Source: DASUPK01 sp963801055 | GTDB lineage: Bacteria > Actinomycetota > Thermoleophilia > Solirubrobacterales > 70-9 | Direction: 5' to 3' | Assembly (NCBI GenBank): GCA_963801055.1 | Contig: CAWDDE010000001.1 | Coordinates: forward strand, 496,001 to 560,000 | Length of the DNA stretch: 64,000 nucleotides | Shown: piece by piece, positions 44,572 through 52,191 of the stretch | Numbering within the stretch: position 1 is the first letter of the stretch | Layout of the letters: every line of letters begins with the position of its first letter | Translations under genes and position numbers: made by a program | The notes under the pieces: generated by a model | Told to the model about the DNA's origin: nothing | The model's input: the letters and a program-made list of their open reading frames with translations, nothing else | Database searches by the model: none

Positions 44572-46481
44572 GTGAGGCGCTTCCCTGGTGTGCCGTTCCT
44601 GTATGCGGCGGCGTCGGCCGCTGTGGGTTTCTCGATCTACTTCTCGATCGGCGTCGTCGCGGACCGGGGGCTCGGGCTGACGCCGCTGATCTTCCTCGCC
44701 GCTGGTCTGATGTTCGCGCTCACCTCGCTCTCCTACGTCGAGGGCGGCGCGATGCTCAGGGAGCGCGGTGGCTCCGCAACCTTCGCGCGCCACGCGTTCA
44801 ATGAGCTGGTCAGCTTCATCGCCGGCTGGGCGATCCTGATCGATTACCTGATCGTGATCGCGGCGGCGGCGATCACGGTCTCGCACTACCTGACGCCGAT
44901 CTCGGGCGATTTCGCCGGCGGGGGCGCGGAGCTCGCCATCGCGGTGCTGGTGATCGGGCTGGCCGCGATCCTCAACATCGCCGACGTCACCGGCCGAAAC
45001 CGGCAGCGCCGGCTGGTCGTGCTGGCTTTGGCGGAGCTGGGTCTGCAGCTGTTGGTGATCGTCGTCGGCCTGATCGTGGTCCTGCATCCCGACCGGCTCA
45101 CCGACCAGCTCGACCTGTTCAGCTCGCCGAGCATCAAGGACATCGTCTACTCGCTGGTGATCGCGACGATCGCGTACGCGGGGATCGAGGCAGCGAGCGA
45201 CCTGGCCCCCGATCTCGAGTTCGAGCCGAGGGACCTGAAGAGGGTGCTTGGCGTCGGCGCCATCGCGATCCCACTGATCTACGCGGGCATCGCGGCGGTG
45301 GCCCTGATGGCGGTCCCGGTGGTGCCCGGCCCGGACGGGCCCGAGACGGCCCTGGCCGGCCGGTACATCGAGGAGCCGATACTCGGGGTGGTCGCCAACT
45401 ACGACCACGGCTGGCTCTCCGACTTCATGAAGTGGGCGGTGATGCTGATTGCGGTGCCCGTCCTCTTCTGGGCGGCGAACACGGCGATGCTCGGTCTCTC
45501 GCGGCACGTCTACGTGCTGGCGACCAACCGGCAGATCCCGAGCTGGGCCGGGAGGCTCGAGCGCACCTATTCGACGCCCTACATCGCGATCGGGATTGCG
45601 GCGGTCCTGGCCCTCGCGCTCGCGATCCCGGGCGATATCCGCTTCCTGGCCCGGGTCTACGCGTTCGGGGCACTTCTCGCCGTGACCATCGCGCAGCTCT
45701 CGATCGTGCGATTACGGATGGTGGAGCCGGACCTGGAGCGCCCCTACCGGGTGCCTCTGAACGTGAGGATCGGCTCGGCCGATTTGCCATTGCCCGCGAT
45801 CGTCAGGGGCGGTGATCAGCGGCCTCGCCTGGATCAGCGTCTTCGTCCTGCACCACAACGCCGTCTACGTCGGTGGGGGCTGGATGCTGTTCGGGCTCGT
45901 CTTCTACGTGATCTACCGGCGCTACGTCGAGGGCACGCCACTGACCAGGCGCGTTCAGGTTCCGGAGATCTCGCTGAAGAAGCAGCCGGCGGAGGTCGAG
46001 TACTCGACCATCCTGGTGCCCGGTCTTCGGCACCAAGCTCGACGACGACATCGTCAGCACGGCCGGTCGGCTCGCCGACGCGGAGGTGGAGAAGGGCGAG
46101 CGGCCCCCGAGGCTGGACGTCGTCTACGTCGCGGAGCTGCCGCTCACGGTGCCGCTCGACTCGCCGCTGCCGAAGGCGGTGCGGGAGCGCGCCGACCGGG
46201 CGCTCGAGCGCGCCCGTGAGGTCGGGGACGAGTACGAGAACGTCGAGGTGACCACCAGCTTGGTCCGTGCGCGCTCGATGGGGTCGGGGATCGTCCAGGA
46301 GGCCCGCGATAAGGGGGCCGAGGTGATCGTGATGGGAGGAGAGCCGCCGACCCGGGTCCGGGGTGGGGCGATTCTCGGTGGCATCGGCGGCGCTCGGCCC
46401 GATGAGATCGGCGAGGTGACCGAGTACGTGCTGAAGAGGGCGCCCAGCAGAGTCCTGCTGACTGCTCCGCCCGAGGAGTGA
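44572..46481 (+). CDS. APC-superfamily permease with C-terminal universal stress (USP) domain (frame-broken)
   Basis: An amino-acid/polyamine/cation-type permease of 12 helices (SAAVGFSIYFSIGVVADRGL, VEGGAMLRERGGSATFARHA, VLFWAANTAMLGLSRHVYVL) fused to a USP-like cytoplasmic domain. Two extra bases, near 45800 and 46022, break the frame. Between them lie GLAWISVFVLHHNAVYVGGG and VPEISLKKQPAEVEYSTILV; after the second comes FGTKLDDDIVSTAGRLADAE and the nucleotide-loop-like VIVMGGEPPTRVRGGAILGG of USP proteins. It totals about 635 residues. APC-USP fusions are known in actinobacteria and other phyla; the USP part probably senses ATP or c-di-AMP-like ligands (inference). Confidence 0.85.
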
Positions 46482-46519
46482 TGCTGAGGCGGGGGCCGTG
46501 ATTCCGGGGCTGTGAAGGG

Positions 46520-47765
46520 CTAGGCGGGCGCCCTGTCTGAGCGTGGGAGCGCTTCCGCGCCCGCGGCCCGGACATCTCGAGCTGGTCTCGGCGGATCCTG
46601 TTGAGCTGGCGTCCGCGCGCGTCCCACGATGCGAGCCAGGCGGGAACCTCGCGCGCCGCCATCGGCTTGCCGATCAGGAAGCCCTGCGCGCCGTCGCATC
46701 CCATGCCGCGGAGCTGACGCCAGGTCTCCTCCGTCTGGACTCCTTCCGCCACGACCTGGAGGTCCATCTGCCGGCCCAGCTGGATGGTGGAGCGGACGAT
46801 TGCCTTTCCCTCGCCGCGGGTGAGAGTCCGGATGAAGGAGCGGTCGATCTTGAGCTCGTCGACGGGAAGGTCCCTCAGCTGGCCCAGCGAGGTGTGGCCA
46901 GTGCCGAAGTCGTCGATCGAGATCGTGACACCGAGGCGCTTGAGCCGCTCGAGCGTCTGGGCCGCGTCCGGTGCGGACATGATCGCGTCCTCGGTGATCT
47001 CGAAGCGGAGTGCGTCGGCGGGAAGTCCCCTGCTCGAGCAGCGCGGCGGAGACGAACTCTGCGAGGGCCGGGTCGGGTTCGGTGAGAGCGCTGGCGGGCA
47101 GGTTCACCGAAAGCTGGAGTCGCAGGCCGGAGCGCCACCAGTCGCCCGTTGCCAGAGTCGACAGCTTCGACGATGCGTTCGGTGAGTGCGGGCATCAGCC
47201 CACCCGCCTCCGCCAGATCCATGAACTCGCCGGCGACCAGTTCGCCGCGGTCGGGATGGAGCCAGCGGGCCAAAGCCTCCACCCCGGTGACCCGCGCGCT
47301 GCGGAGGTCGACCTTGGGAAGGTAGTGGGCCTGGATCTGCCCCTCTTCTAGGGCCTGGGCCAGCTCCGCCTGAAGGGCGAGTCGGTCGAGCAGGGGCTCT
47401 GGGCCGGCGCCGGGTTCGAACAGGCTGAGGGCCGTGGCGATCGGCTCGATCCTGTCTCGCTCCCCGTCGTCGAAAGCTCGCCCGGCGCGGGTGAGGATGA
47501 GATGGCCGCGGAGCCTGCCGAACACGGGCGCAACCAGGGCGGGATTGGAGGTGGCGCTTTCTGTCAGATTCCCATCGACGTAGACGCAGAGCTCCGCGTC
47601 GACCGCGTCGGAGGCGCGCTCGAGCGCCATCTGCACCGCTGCCTTGTCGGTTTCGCAGCCTGCCAGCTCGGTCAGGAGCTCAGCCGTCCGCTCCCTCTCG
47701 GTGCCCGGTGCAACGCCGGGGTTCCTGCCGATATGAGATTGGGGCGAGTCCATGATGGAAGTCAT
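46520..47765 (-). CDS. EAL-domain c-di-GMP phosphodiesterase (frame-broken)
   Basis: The N-terminal 125 residues look GAF-like (AVQMALERASDAVDAELCVY, VFGRLRGHLILTRAGRAFDD). The EAL domain follows: QIQAHYLPKVDLRSARVTGV then EALARWLHPDRGELVAGEF. After shifts near 47140 and 47030 it continues with LSVNLPASALTEPDPALAEF, ITISIDDFGTGHTSLGQL, VDELKIDRSFIRTL and VVAEGVQTEETWRQLRGMGC. Catalytic EAL, DDFG, the Lys and the late Glu are all present, so hydrolysis of c-di-GMP to pGpG is likely. A last shift near 46550 would reach the stop at 46520; otherwise the frame runs on into the opposing permease gene. No GGDEF domain is seen. Confidence 0.82.
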
Positions 47766-47932
47766 TCCCCCTATCCCTCACGCACAGATCGCTGGTCGGC
47801 CGCTCGGAAGTCTGTGGCGGGCTCGGCGCCGCCACAAGAGGTCGAACTACGCAGCGGTGCTCAGTAGTTGCCCCGGATGGCGTCCGGCGGACCGGCGTCG
47901 GCTCGGCGTATCGCGTGTCTAAGATCCGAGCC

Positions 47933-48376
47933 GTGTTCGTTCTGATCGTCGGTTGTGGGCGAGTTGGGTCATCGGTCGCGCGCACGATGTTGCGCGAGGG
48001 GCACGAGGTCTCGTGCCTCGACGAGGATCCGGAGGCGCATGCTCGCCTGGAGGTCAACCTGGACAAGTCCTGGGAGGACTCGGGCGGTCAGTTCACTGTC
48101 GGAACGGGCTTGGAGGAGGAGGCGCTGACCGCCGCCGGGATCGAGCGGGCGGACGCATTCATCGCCTCCACCGATGGCGACAACACGAACATCGTGATCT
48201 CGCAGATCGCCAAGCGGAAGTTCAACGTGCCGACTGTGGTCGCGCGTATCCTCGATCCGCTCCGGGCCGAGTGGTATGAGAAGCAGGGGGTCAACACGGT
48301 CTGCCCGACACGGATCGCGATCGAGATGCTCGAGAAGGAGGTGCTGGAGGCCGCCGGCGCCGGGTCAACCAGCTAA
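47933..48376 (+). CDS. TrkA-N (RCK) K+ transport regulatory protein, first copy
   Basis: A 147-residue Rossmann-fold RCK_N domain: FVLIVGCGRVGSSVARTMLR (GxGxxG NAD site), VSCLDEDPEAHARL with the acidic residue at the end of strand 2, then GIERADAFIASTDGDNTNIV. There is no RCK_C domain. It is a cytoplasmic nucleotide-sensing subunit of a Trk/Ktr-type potassium channel. GTG 47933 places the family start correctly; GTG 47915 is an in-frame alternative. It is followed by a second TrkA protein, and no TrkH/KtrB membrane subunit is in this window. Confidence 0.86.
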   Translation: MFVLIVGCGRVGSSVARTMLREGHEVSCLDEDPEAHARLEVNLDKSWEDSGGQFTVGTGLEEEALTAAGIERADAFIASTDGDNTNIVISQIAKRKFNVPTVVARILDPLRAEWYEKQGVNTVCPTRIAIEMLEKEVLEAAGAGSTS

Positions 48377-48378
48377 TG

Positions 48379-48422
48379 ATGGGAGAGGGGAAGTAGAGCT
48401 GAACTATGGGAGAGGGGAAGTA
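48379..48422 (+). repeat. 17-bp direct repeat at the start of the second TrkA gene
   Basis: ATGGGAGAGGGGAAGTA occurs at 48379-48395 and 48406-48422. The first copy encodes MGEGK then TAG; the second is the true start (MGEGKYIII). A 27-base tandem slip is the likely origin. The first copy leaves a five-codon reading frame before the gene. Confidence 0.7.
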
Positions 48423-49095
48423 CATCATCATCGCCGGGGCCGGCAAGGTGGGATGGAACCTGGCCCGGGAGCTGCTCGAGAAGGGGAACGAGGTGACGGT
48501 GATCGAGGACAACCGGAACCGGTATCTGACCGTCGAGCAGGAGCTGGAGCACAACATCCAGTACGGGGACGCCTCGGAGCTCTGGGTTCTGGAGCGGGCC
48601 GGGATCTCGCGCGCCGACATGGTGATCGCGGTCACCGGCGACGACGAGGACAACATGCTGATCTGCCAGGTCGCAAAGGAGAAGTATCTGGTCGACCGGA
48701 TCATCGCGCGGGTGAACAACCCGCGGAACAGGCCGCACTTCGAGCTGCTGGGGATAAAGCCGTACGTATCGGCTACCGATCTGATTCTGAGGTTGCTGGA
48801 GCACGAGGTGCCTGAGTACGGGCTCGTGCACCTGCTCGATCTGCCGGAGGAGCGGCTCGAGATCATCGAGATGATGCTTTCCGACGACAGCCGGGTCGCC
48901 GGTCAGAGGGTGGGCGATCTGGACATGCCGGAGGGAAGCCTGCTGATCTCGATCCTGCGTGAGGGTCAGGGCGGGTTCGTGCCAACCCCCGACACCGTGC
49001 TCGAGGTGGGCGACGAGGTGCTCGCGGTGCTGGATCCGGGGCTAGAGGAAGAGTTGAAGGTCTTCTTCGGGTCGGATGGCGCAGAAGCAGGTTGA
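48406..49095 (+). CDS. TrkA-family K+ transport protein with RCK_C domain, second copy
   Basis: A 229-residue protein: RCK_N Rossmann domain (KYIIIAGAGKVGWNLARELL, EVTVIEDNRNRYLTVEQELE, SRADMVIAVTGDDEDNMLIC) and a C-terminal RCK_C domain (LDMPEGSLLISILREGQGGF, VPTPDTVLEVGDEVLAVLDP) that binds a small ligand, c-di-AMP in several Gram-positive relatives. Tandem one-domain and two-domain TrkA proteins probably form a mixed gating ring (inference). GGGGAAG in the duplicated leader may serve as ribosome site. Its stop overlaps the next start. Confidence 0.88.
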   Translation: MGEGKYIIIAGAGKVGWNLARELLEKGNEVTVIEDNRNRYLTVEQELEHNIQYGDASELWVLERAGISRADMVIAVTGDDEDNMLICQVAKEKYLVDRIIARVNNPRNRPHFELLGIKPYVSATDLILRLLEHEVPEYGLVHLLDLPEERLEIIEMMLSDDSRVAGQRVGDLDMPEGSLLISILREGQGGFVPTPDTVLEVGDEVLAVLDPGLEEELKVFFGSDGAEAG

Positions 49096-50320
49096 GTATC
49101 TGCTGATCGGGGGCTTCGCCTCCGGCTACTGCGCCGCCGAGCTGCGCAAGAGAGGTGCGGACGGTTCGATCGTGCTGGTCGGGCGCGAGCCCGATCCGCC
49201 GTACGAGCGGCCGCCGCTGTCCAAGGAGTATTTGCGCGGCGAGGCGAGCAGGGAGGACGCGTACGTGAATCCGGTCTCGTGGTACGAGGAGAACGGGGTC
49301 GAGCTGCGGACGGGGACGAATGTGATGTCGCTCGATCCGGAGGCGCGGACGGTGAAGCTGCAGGGCGGGGACGAGGTGGAGTTCGAGAAGGCGCTGATCG
49401 CCACCGGAGCGAACGTGAACATCCTGCGGGTGGATGGGGCGAACCTGGATCGCATCCACTACCTGCGGACGTTCGGGAACTCGGACAACATCCGGGCCGA
49501 TGCCGAGAAGGCGGACCGGGTGGTGCTGGTGGGCGGCAGCTACATCGCCTGCGAGGTGGCGGCTTCGCTCAAGTCGAAGGGAACTGACTGCGCGCTGGTG
49601 ATGATGGAGGACGTTGCGCTCTCGCGGACCTTCGGCGATCAGGCGGGGCGGTGGTTCCAGGAGCTGCTGGAGTCGAAGGGGATCGAGTTCCACGGCGGCC
49701 AGACGCTCGCGGCGTTCGAGGGGGATGACCACGCGAGCGCGGTCGTCACGGAGAGCGGCGAGACGATCGAGGGCGACATGGTCGTGGTCGGGGCGGGGGT
49801 GAGGCCGGACGTGATGATGGCCCAGCGGGCCGGCTTGGAGATCGACGGGGACGGCGGAATTCGCTGCGACGAGACGCTGCAGAGCTCGGTGGACGGGATC
49901 TATGCGGCGGGCGACGTCTGCTCGTACGAGAGCCGGGTGCACGGCCGGCGGCTGCGGGTGGAGCACTGGGACGTGGCGATGCAGCAGGGACAGCATGCGG
50001 CGCAGGCGATGATGGGTGATGCGCAGCCGTACGAGGTGGTGCCGTACTTCTTCAGCGACCTCGCGGACTGGGCGAGCCTGGAATACGTGGGGCCGGCGAC
50101 CGACTGGGACGAGGAGATCTGGCGCGGGGACTCGGACGCCGGCGAGTTCGCGGTCCTCTACCTGAAGGACGGCAAGGTGGCCGGCGCCTTGAGCGTGGAG
50201 CGCTCGGAGGATCTGGCGCACGCGCGGACGCTGCTCGCGGAGGGCGTGGACGTCGGCGCGGAGGAGGCGAAGGCGCTGCTCGGGGACCCCGACAGCGACT
50301 TGGCTGCGCTGACATCGTAG
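49076..50320 (+). CDS. FAD-dependent pyridine-nucleotide oxidoreductase (ferredoxin-reductase-like)
   Basis: A 414-residue flavoprotein of the rubredoxin/ferredoxin reductase and AIF-like group. The FAD loop is YLLIGGFASGYCAAELRKRG, where the usual GGGxAG reads GGFASG. YERPPLSKEYLRGE, ALIATGANVNILRVDGANLD, the NAD(P) loop VVLVGGSYIACEVAASLKSK, and the second FAD motif GIYAAGDVCSYESRVHGRRL follow. A C-terminal reductase domain starts near WDVAMQQGQHAAQAMM. It likely passes electrons from NAD(P)H to a small redox partner, not identifiable here. The ATG overlaps the end of the TrkA gene by 20 bases. Confidence 0.87.
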   Translation: MAQKQVEYLLIGGFASGYCAAELRKRGADGSIVLVGREPDPPYERPPLSKEYLRGEASREDAYVNPVSWYEENGVELRTGTNVMSLDPEARTVKLQGGDEVEFEKALIATGANVNILRVDGANLDRIHYLRTFGNSDNIRADAEKADRVVLVGGSYIACEVAASLKSKGTDCALVMMEDVALSRTFGDQAGRWFQELLESKGIEFHGGQTLAAFEGDDHASAVVTESGETIEGDMVVVGAGVRPDVMMAQRAGLEIDGDGGIRCDETLQSSVDGIYAAGDVCSYESRVHGRRLRVEHWDVAMQQGQHAAQAMMGDAQPYEVVPYFFSDLADWASLEYVGPATDWDEEIWRGDSDAGEFAVLYLKDGKVAGALSVERSEDLAHARTLLAEGVDVGAEEAKALLGDPDSDLAALTS

Positions 50321-50372
50321 GTCCGCGCGTTTCCCGATTTCCAAATCTGAGCCGATATCGTTTTGGCGGCCA

Positions 50373-50443
50373 TGGCGGGTCGTCCAGCGGCAGGACGCGC
50401 GGCTCTGGACCGCGAAACGAAGGTTCGAATCCTTCCCCGCCAG
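50373..50443 (+). tRNA. tRNA-Gln (anticodon CTG)
   Basis: A full cloverleaf can be drawn: acceptor TGGCGGG/CCCGCCA (7 bp), D stem GTCC/GGAC, anticodon stem CGCGG/CCGCG with loop CTCTGGA (anticodon CTG at 50405-50407, reading CAG), variable AAAC, and T stem GAAGG/CCTTC with loop TTCGAAT. Discriminator base G. CCA is not encoded. It lies 77 bp upstream of the HNH gene. Confidence 0.96.
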
Positions 50444-50505
50444 TTAGAAGGGACGCCCCGCAGCGTTTCCTCAGTGTTTGCAGGTGATTCCGTCCGACCA
50501 CTATG

Positions 50506-50523
50506 GGAACATACGTTCGTATG
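50506..50523 (+). promoter_or_regulatory. LexA-like box and palindrome overlapping the HNH gene start
   Basis: GGAACATACGTTCG (50506-50519) fits the Gram-positive SOS box CGAACRNRYGTTCG at 13 of 14 positions. The overlapping CATACG-TT-CGTATG (50510-50523) is a perfect 6-bp inverted repeat that includes the ATG at 50521. Either could be an operator, for LexA or for the gene's own HTH product; binding is inferred. Confidence 0.5.
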
Positions 50524-51416
50524 GCGGATCGGAAAGAGAGGATCGCGCGGCTACTGGATGAGGGATTCTCAGGGCTTGAGATAGCCCGTCGGCTGGAGGT
50601 CTCTCACAGCACCGTTTCCCGGACCGCGGCACGAATGGGTCGCCGGCTCGGTGCGGCGCGCGGAAGCAAGTTCGATTGGAGATCGATTCGTTCCTACTAC
50701 GACGCGGGGCACTCGGTCGCGGAATGTCGCCGGCACTTTGGGATGTCCCGCGGTGCCTGGGATCGCGCTCTGACTCGGGGCGATGTCGTTCCTCGTCCTA
50801 AGAGCGCCCCGCCACCCTCAAAGACACGAAAGGCGGTCGAGCGCTTGCTCGCTGGAGGGATGAGTCAGACGGCGATTGCCAAGCGAACTCGGACTCTCCA
50901 AGGCAACTATCGCCCATCACGTTCGTGGGCTCGGAATTCCTGCGGATGACAGATTCTCCCGGAGATATGACTGGCAAGAGGTTCAGCGCGCGCATGACGC
51001 CGGCGTCTCGGCGCTTCAATGTTGCGAGAAGTTCGGGTTTGCGAGGGCAACGTGGTCGAAGGCCGTGGCGACCGGGCGCGTACAACCACGCGACCGGAAG
51101 ATCCCGCTTCAGCAACTGCTTGTCGTTGGCCGGAAGACAAACCGCAGCCATCTGAAACGAAGGCTCCTCGCGGCCGGGATCGAAGCAGAACCGCTGTGAG
51201 ATCTGCGGCATTACCCGCTGGATGGGGAAGCCGGTGAGCATGCAGCTCCATCACAAGAACGGCGACGGATCGGACAATCGGCTCGAGAACATCCAGTTCC
51301 TCTGCGGTACCTGCCACAGCCAGACCGAGACCTACGGCGGGCGAAACGGGCATCGCAAGCCAGATCGGCACCTGATGCTGGTGGAGTCGCCGGAGGATGA
51401 CGAGGACGTGGCCTAG
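50521..51416 (+). CDS. HNH endonuclease with duplicated HTH/DNA-recognition modules (frame-broken)
   Basis: With one extra A near 50886 and one extra G near 51181 removed, this is a 297-residue protein. Module 1: HTH (RIARLLDEGFSGLEIARRLE, residues about 7-40) plus FDWRSIRSYYDAGHSVAECR and FGMSRGAWDRALTRGDVVPR. Module 2: HTH (VERLLAGGMSQTAIASELGL, residues about 106-138) plus YDWQEVQRAHDAGVSALQCC and FGFARATWSKAVATGRVQPR. Then LLVVGRKTNRSHLKRRLLA, and an HNH domain: CEICG (about 225), MQLHHKNGDGSDNRLENIQF and LCGTCHSQT. It is predicted to bind a long site and cut DNA, as homing or mobile-element nucleases do. The family is seen in actinobacteria but has no known function to me. Confidence 0.82.
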
Positions 51417-51478
51417 GGCGGATCCGGGCGCCGTTCCTGCCCCGACGCCTCCGAGATCCTTGCTACCTTGGCCGGCCA

Positions 51479-52191
51479 ATGTGGCGCGTGCGGCATCTTT
51501 TCGTCCCCGCCGCAGTCGTTGGCGCGGGGATCGCGCTCTCGGCATGTGGCGGTGACAGCTCCCCCGAGACCCCCATCGTGGTCCCGACCGAGACCCAGCC
51601 GGCCCAGGGCAAGGCCCAGTTCATCGCCCAGGCCGATTCCGTCTGCGCGGAGGCGAACAGCTCGATCGAGCAATTCGCCGCCGCCGGCCAGGGGGAGACC
51701 GAGGCAGATCAGATCTCCCAGCTTCGCCAGGGCGTGATCGACCAGATCAAGCAGCTCGACCCACCGGCCGAGGACAGCCGACCCTCGACCAGTTCCTGAA
51801 CGCGATGGCCGACCAGGTCTCCGCGGGCCAGAAGATCGGCCTCGCCGTGCAGCGCGGCGAGGACCCGACCCAGTTCCAGACCGAGCTCGACAACGCCAAG
51901 TCGCAGGCCGAGACCGCCGCCGCCTCCTACGGATTCCAGGAATGCGGCCAGCCGATCAGCTCATCCGGCACGAGCACCTCGAGCTCGCAGCTCGAGCTCC
52001 AGCCCGAGCTCAGGGGGCACCGTCGCCCCGAGCGCCCCCAGCAGCAGCTCCTCGATCCCCCAGCGAGCGGCGGGACTGAGGGCGGGACCCCGGGCGGCAG
52101 CACCGGTGGCGGAGGTACCACCGGCGGTGGTGGTGGCAGCACCGGGGGCGGCACCGGCGGCAGCCCCTCCGGCGGCATCGGCCCCGGCTAG
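51479..52191 (+). CDS. Lipoprotein with Gly/Ser/Thr-rich tail (frame-broken)
   Basis: Signal peptide with lipobox (VGAGIALSACGGDSS), then a helical domain with two spaced Cys: AQADSVCAEANSSIEQFAAA and, after a shift near 51780, FLNAMADQVSAGQKIGLAVQ, TELDNAKSQAETAAASYGFQ, ECG. Similar lipoproteins with this Cys pair are common in Solirubrobacterales-like genomes; function unknown. The tail is low complexity (Ser-Pro, then Gly/Thr repeats to 52191). One or two more indels are likely near 51990-52060, since a neighbouring frame there reads a more regular Ser/Pro run. About 236 residues. Confidence 0.68.

Noticed and set aside
50373..50443. tRNA-Gln as an active attachment site for a large island
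   Set aside because: I could not find a repeat of the tRNA 3' end downstream within the window, and the genes after 51.4 kb look like ordinary chromosome.
52060..52191. Short tandem repeats that might be a CRISPR-like or VNTR array
   Set aside because: The repeats encode a Gly/Thr/Ser tail of a lipoprotein; there are no spacers and no cas genes. I see no CRISPR array anywhere in the window.
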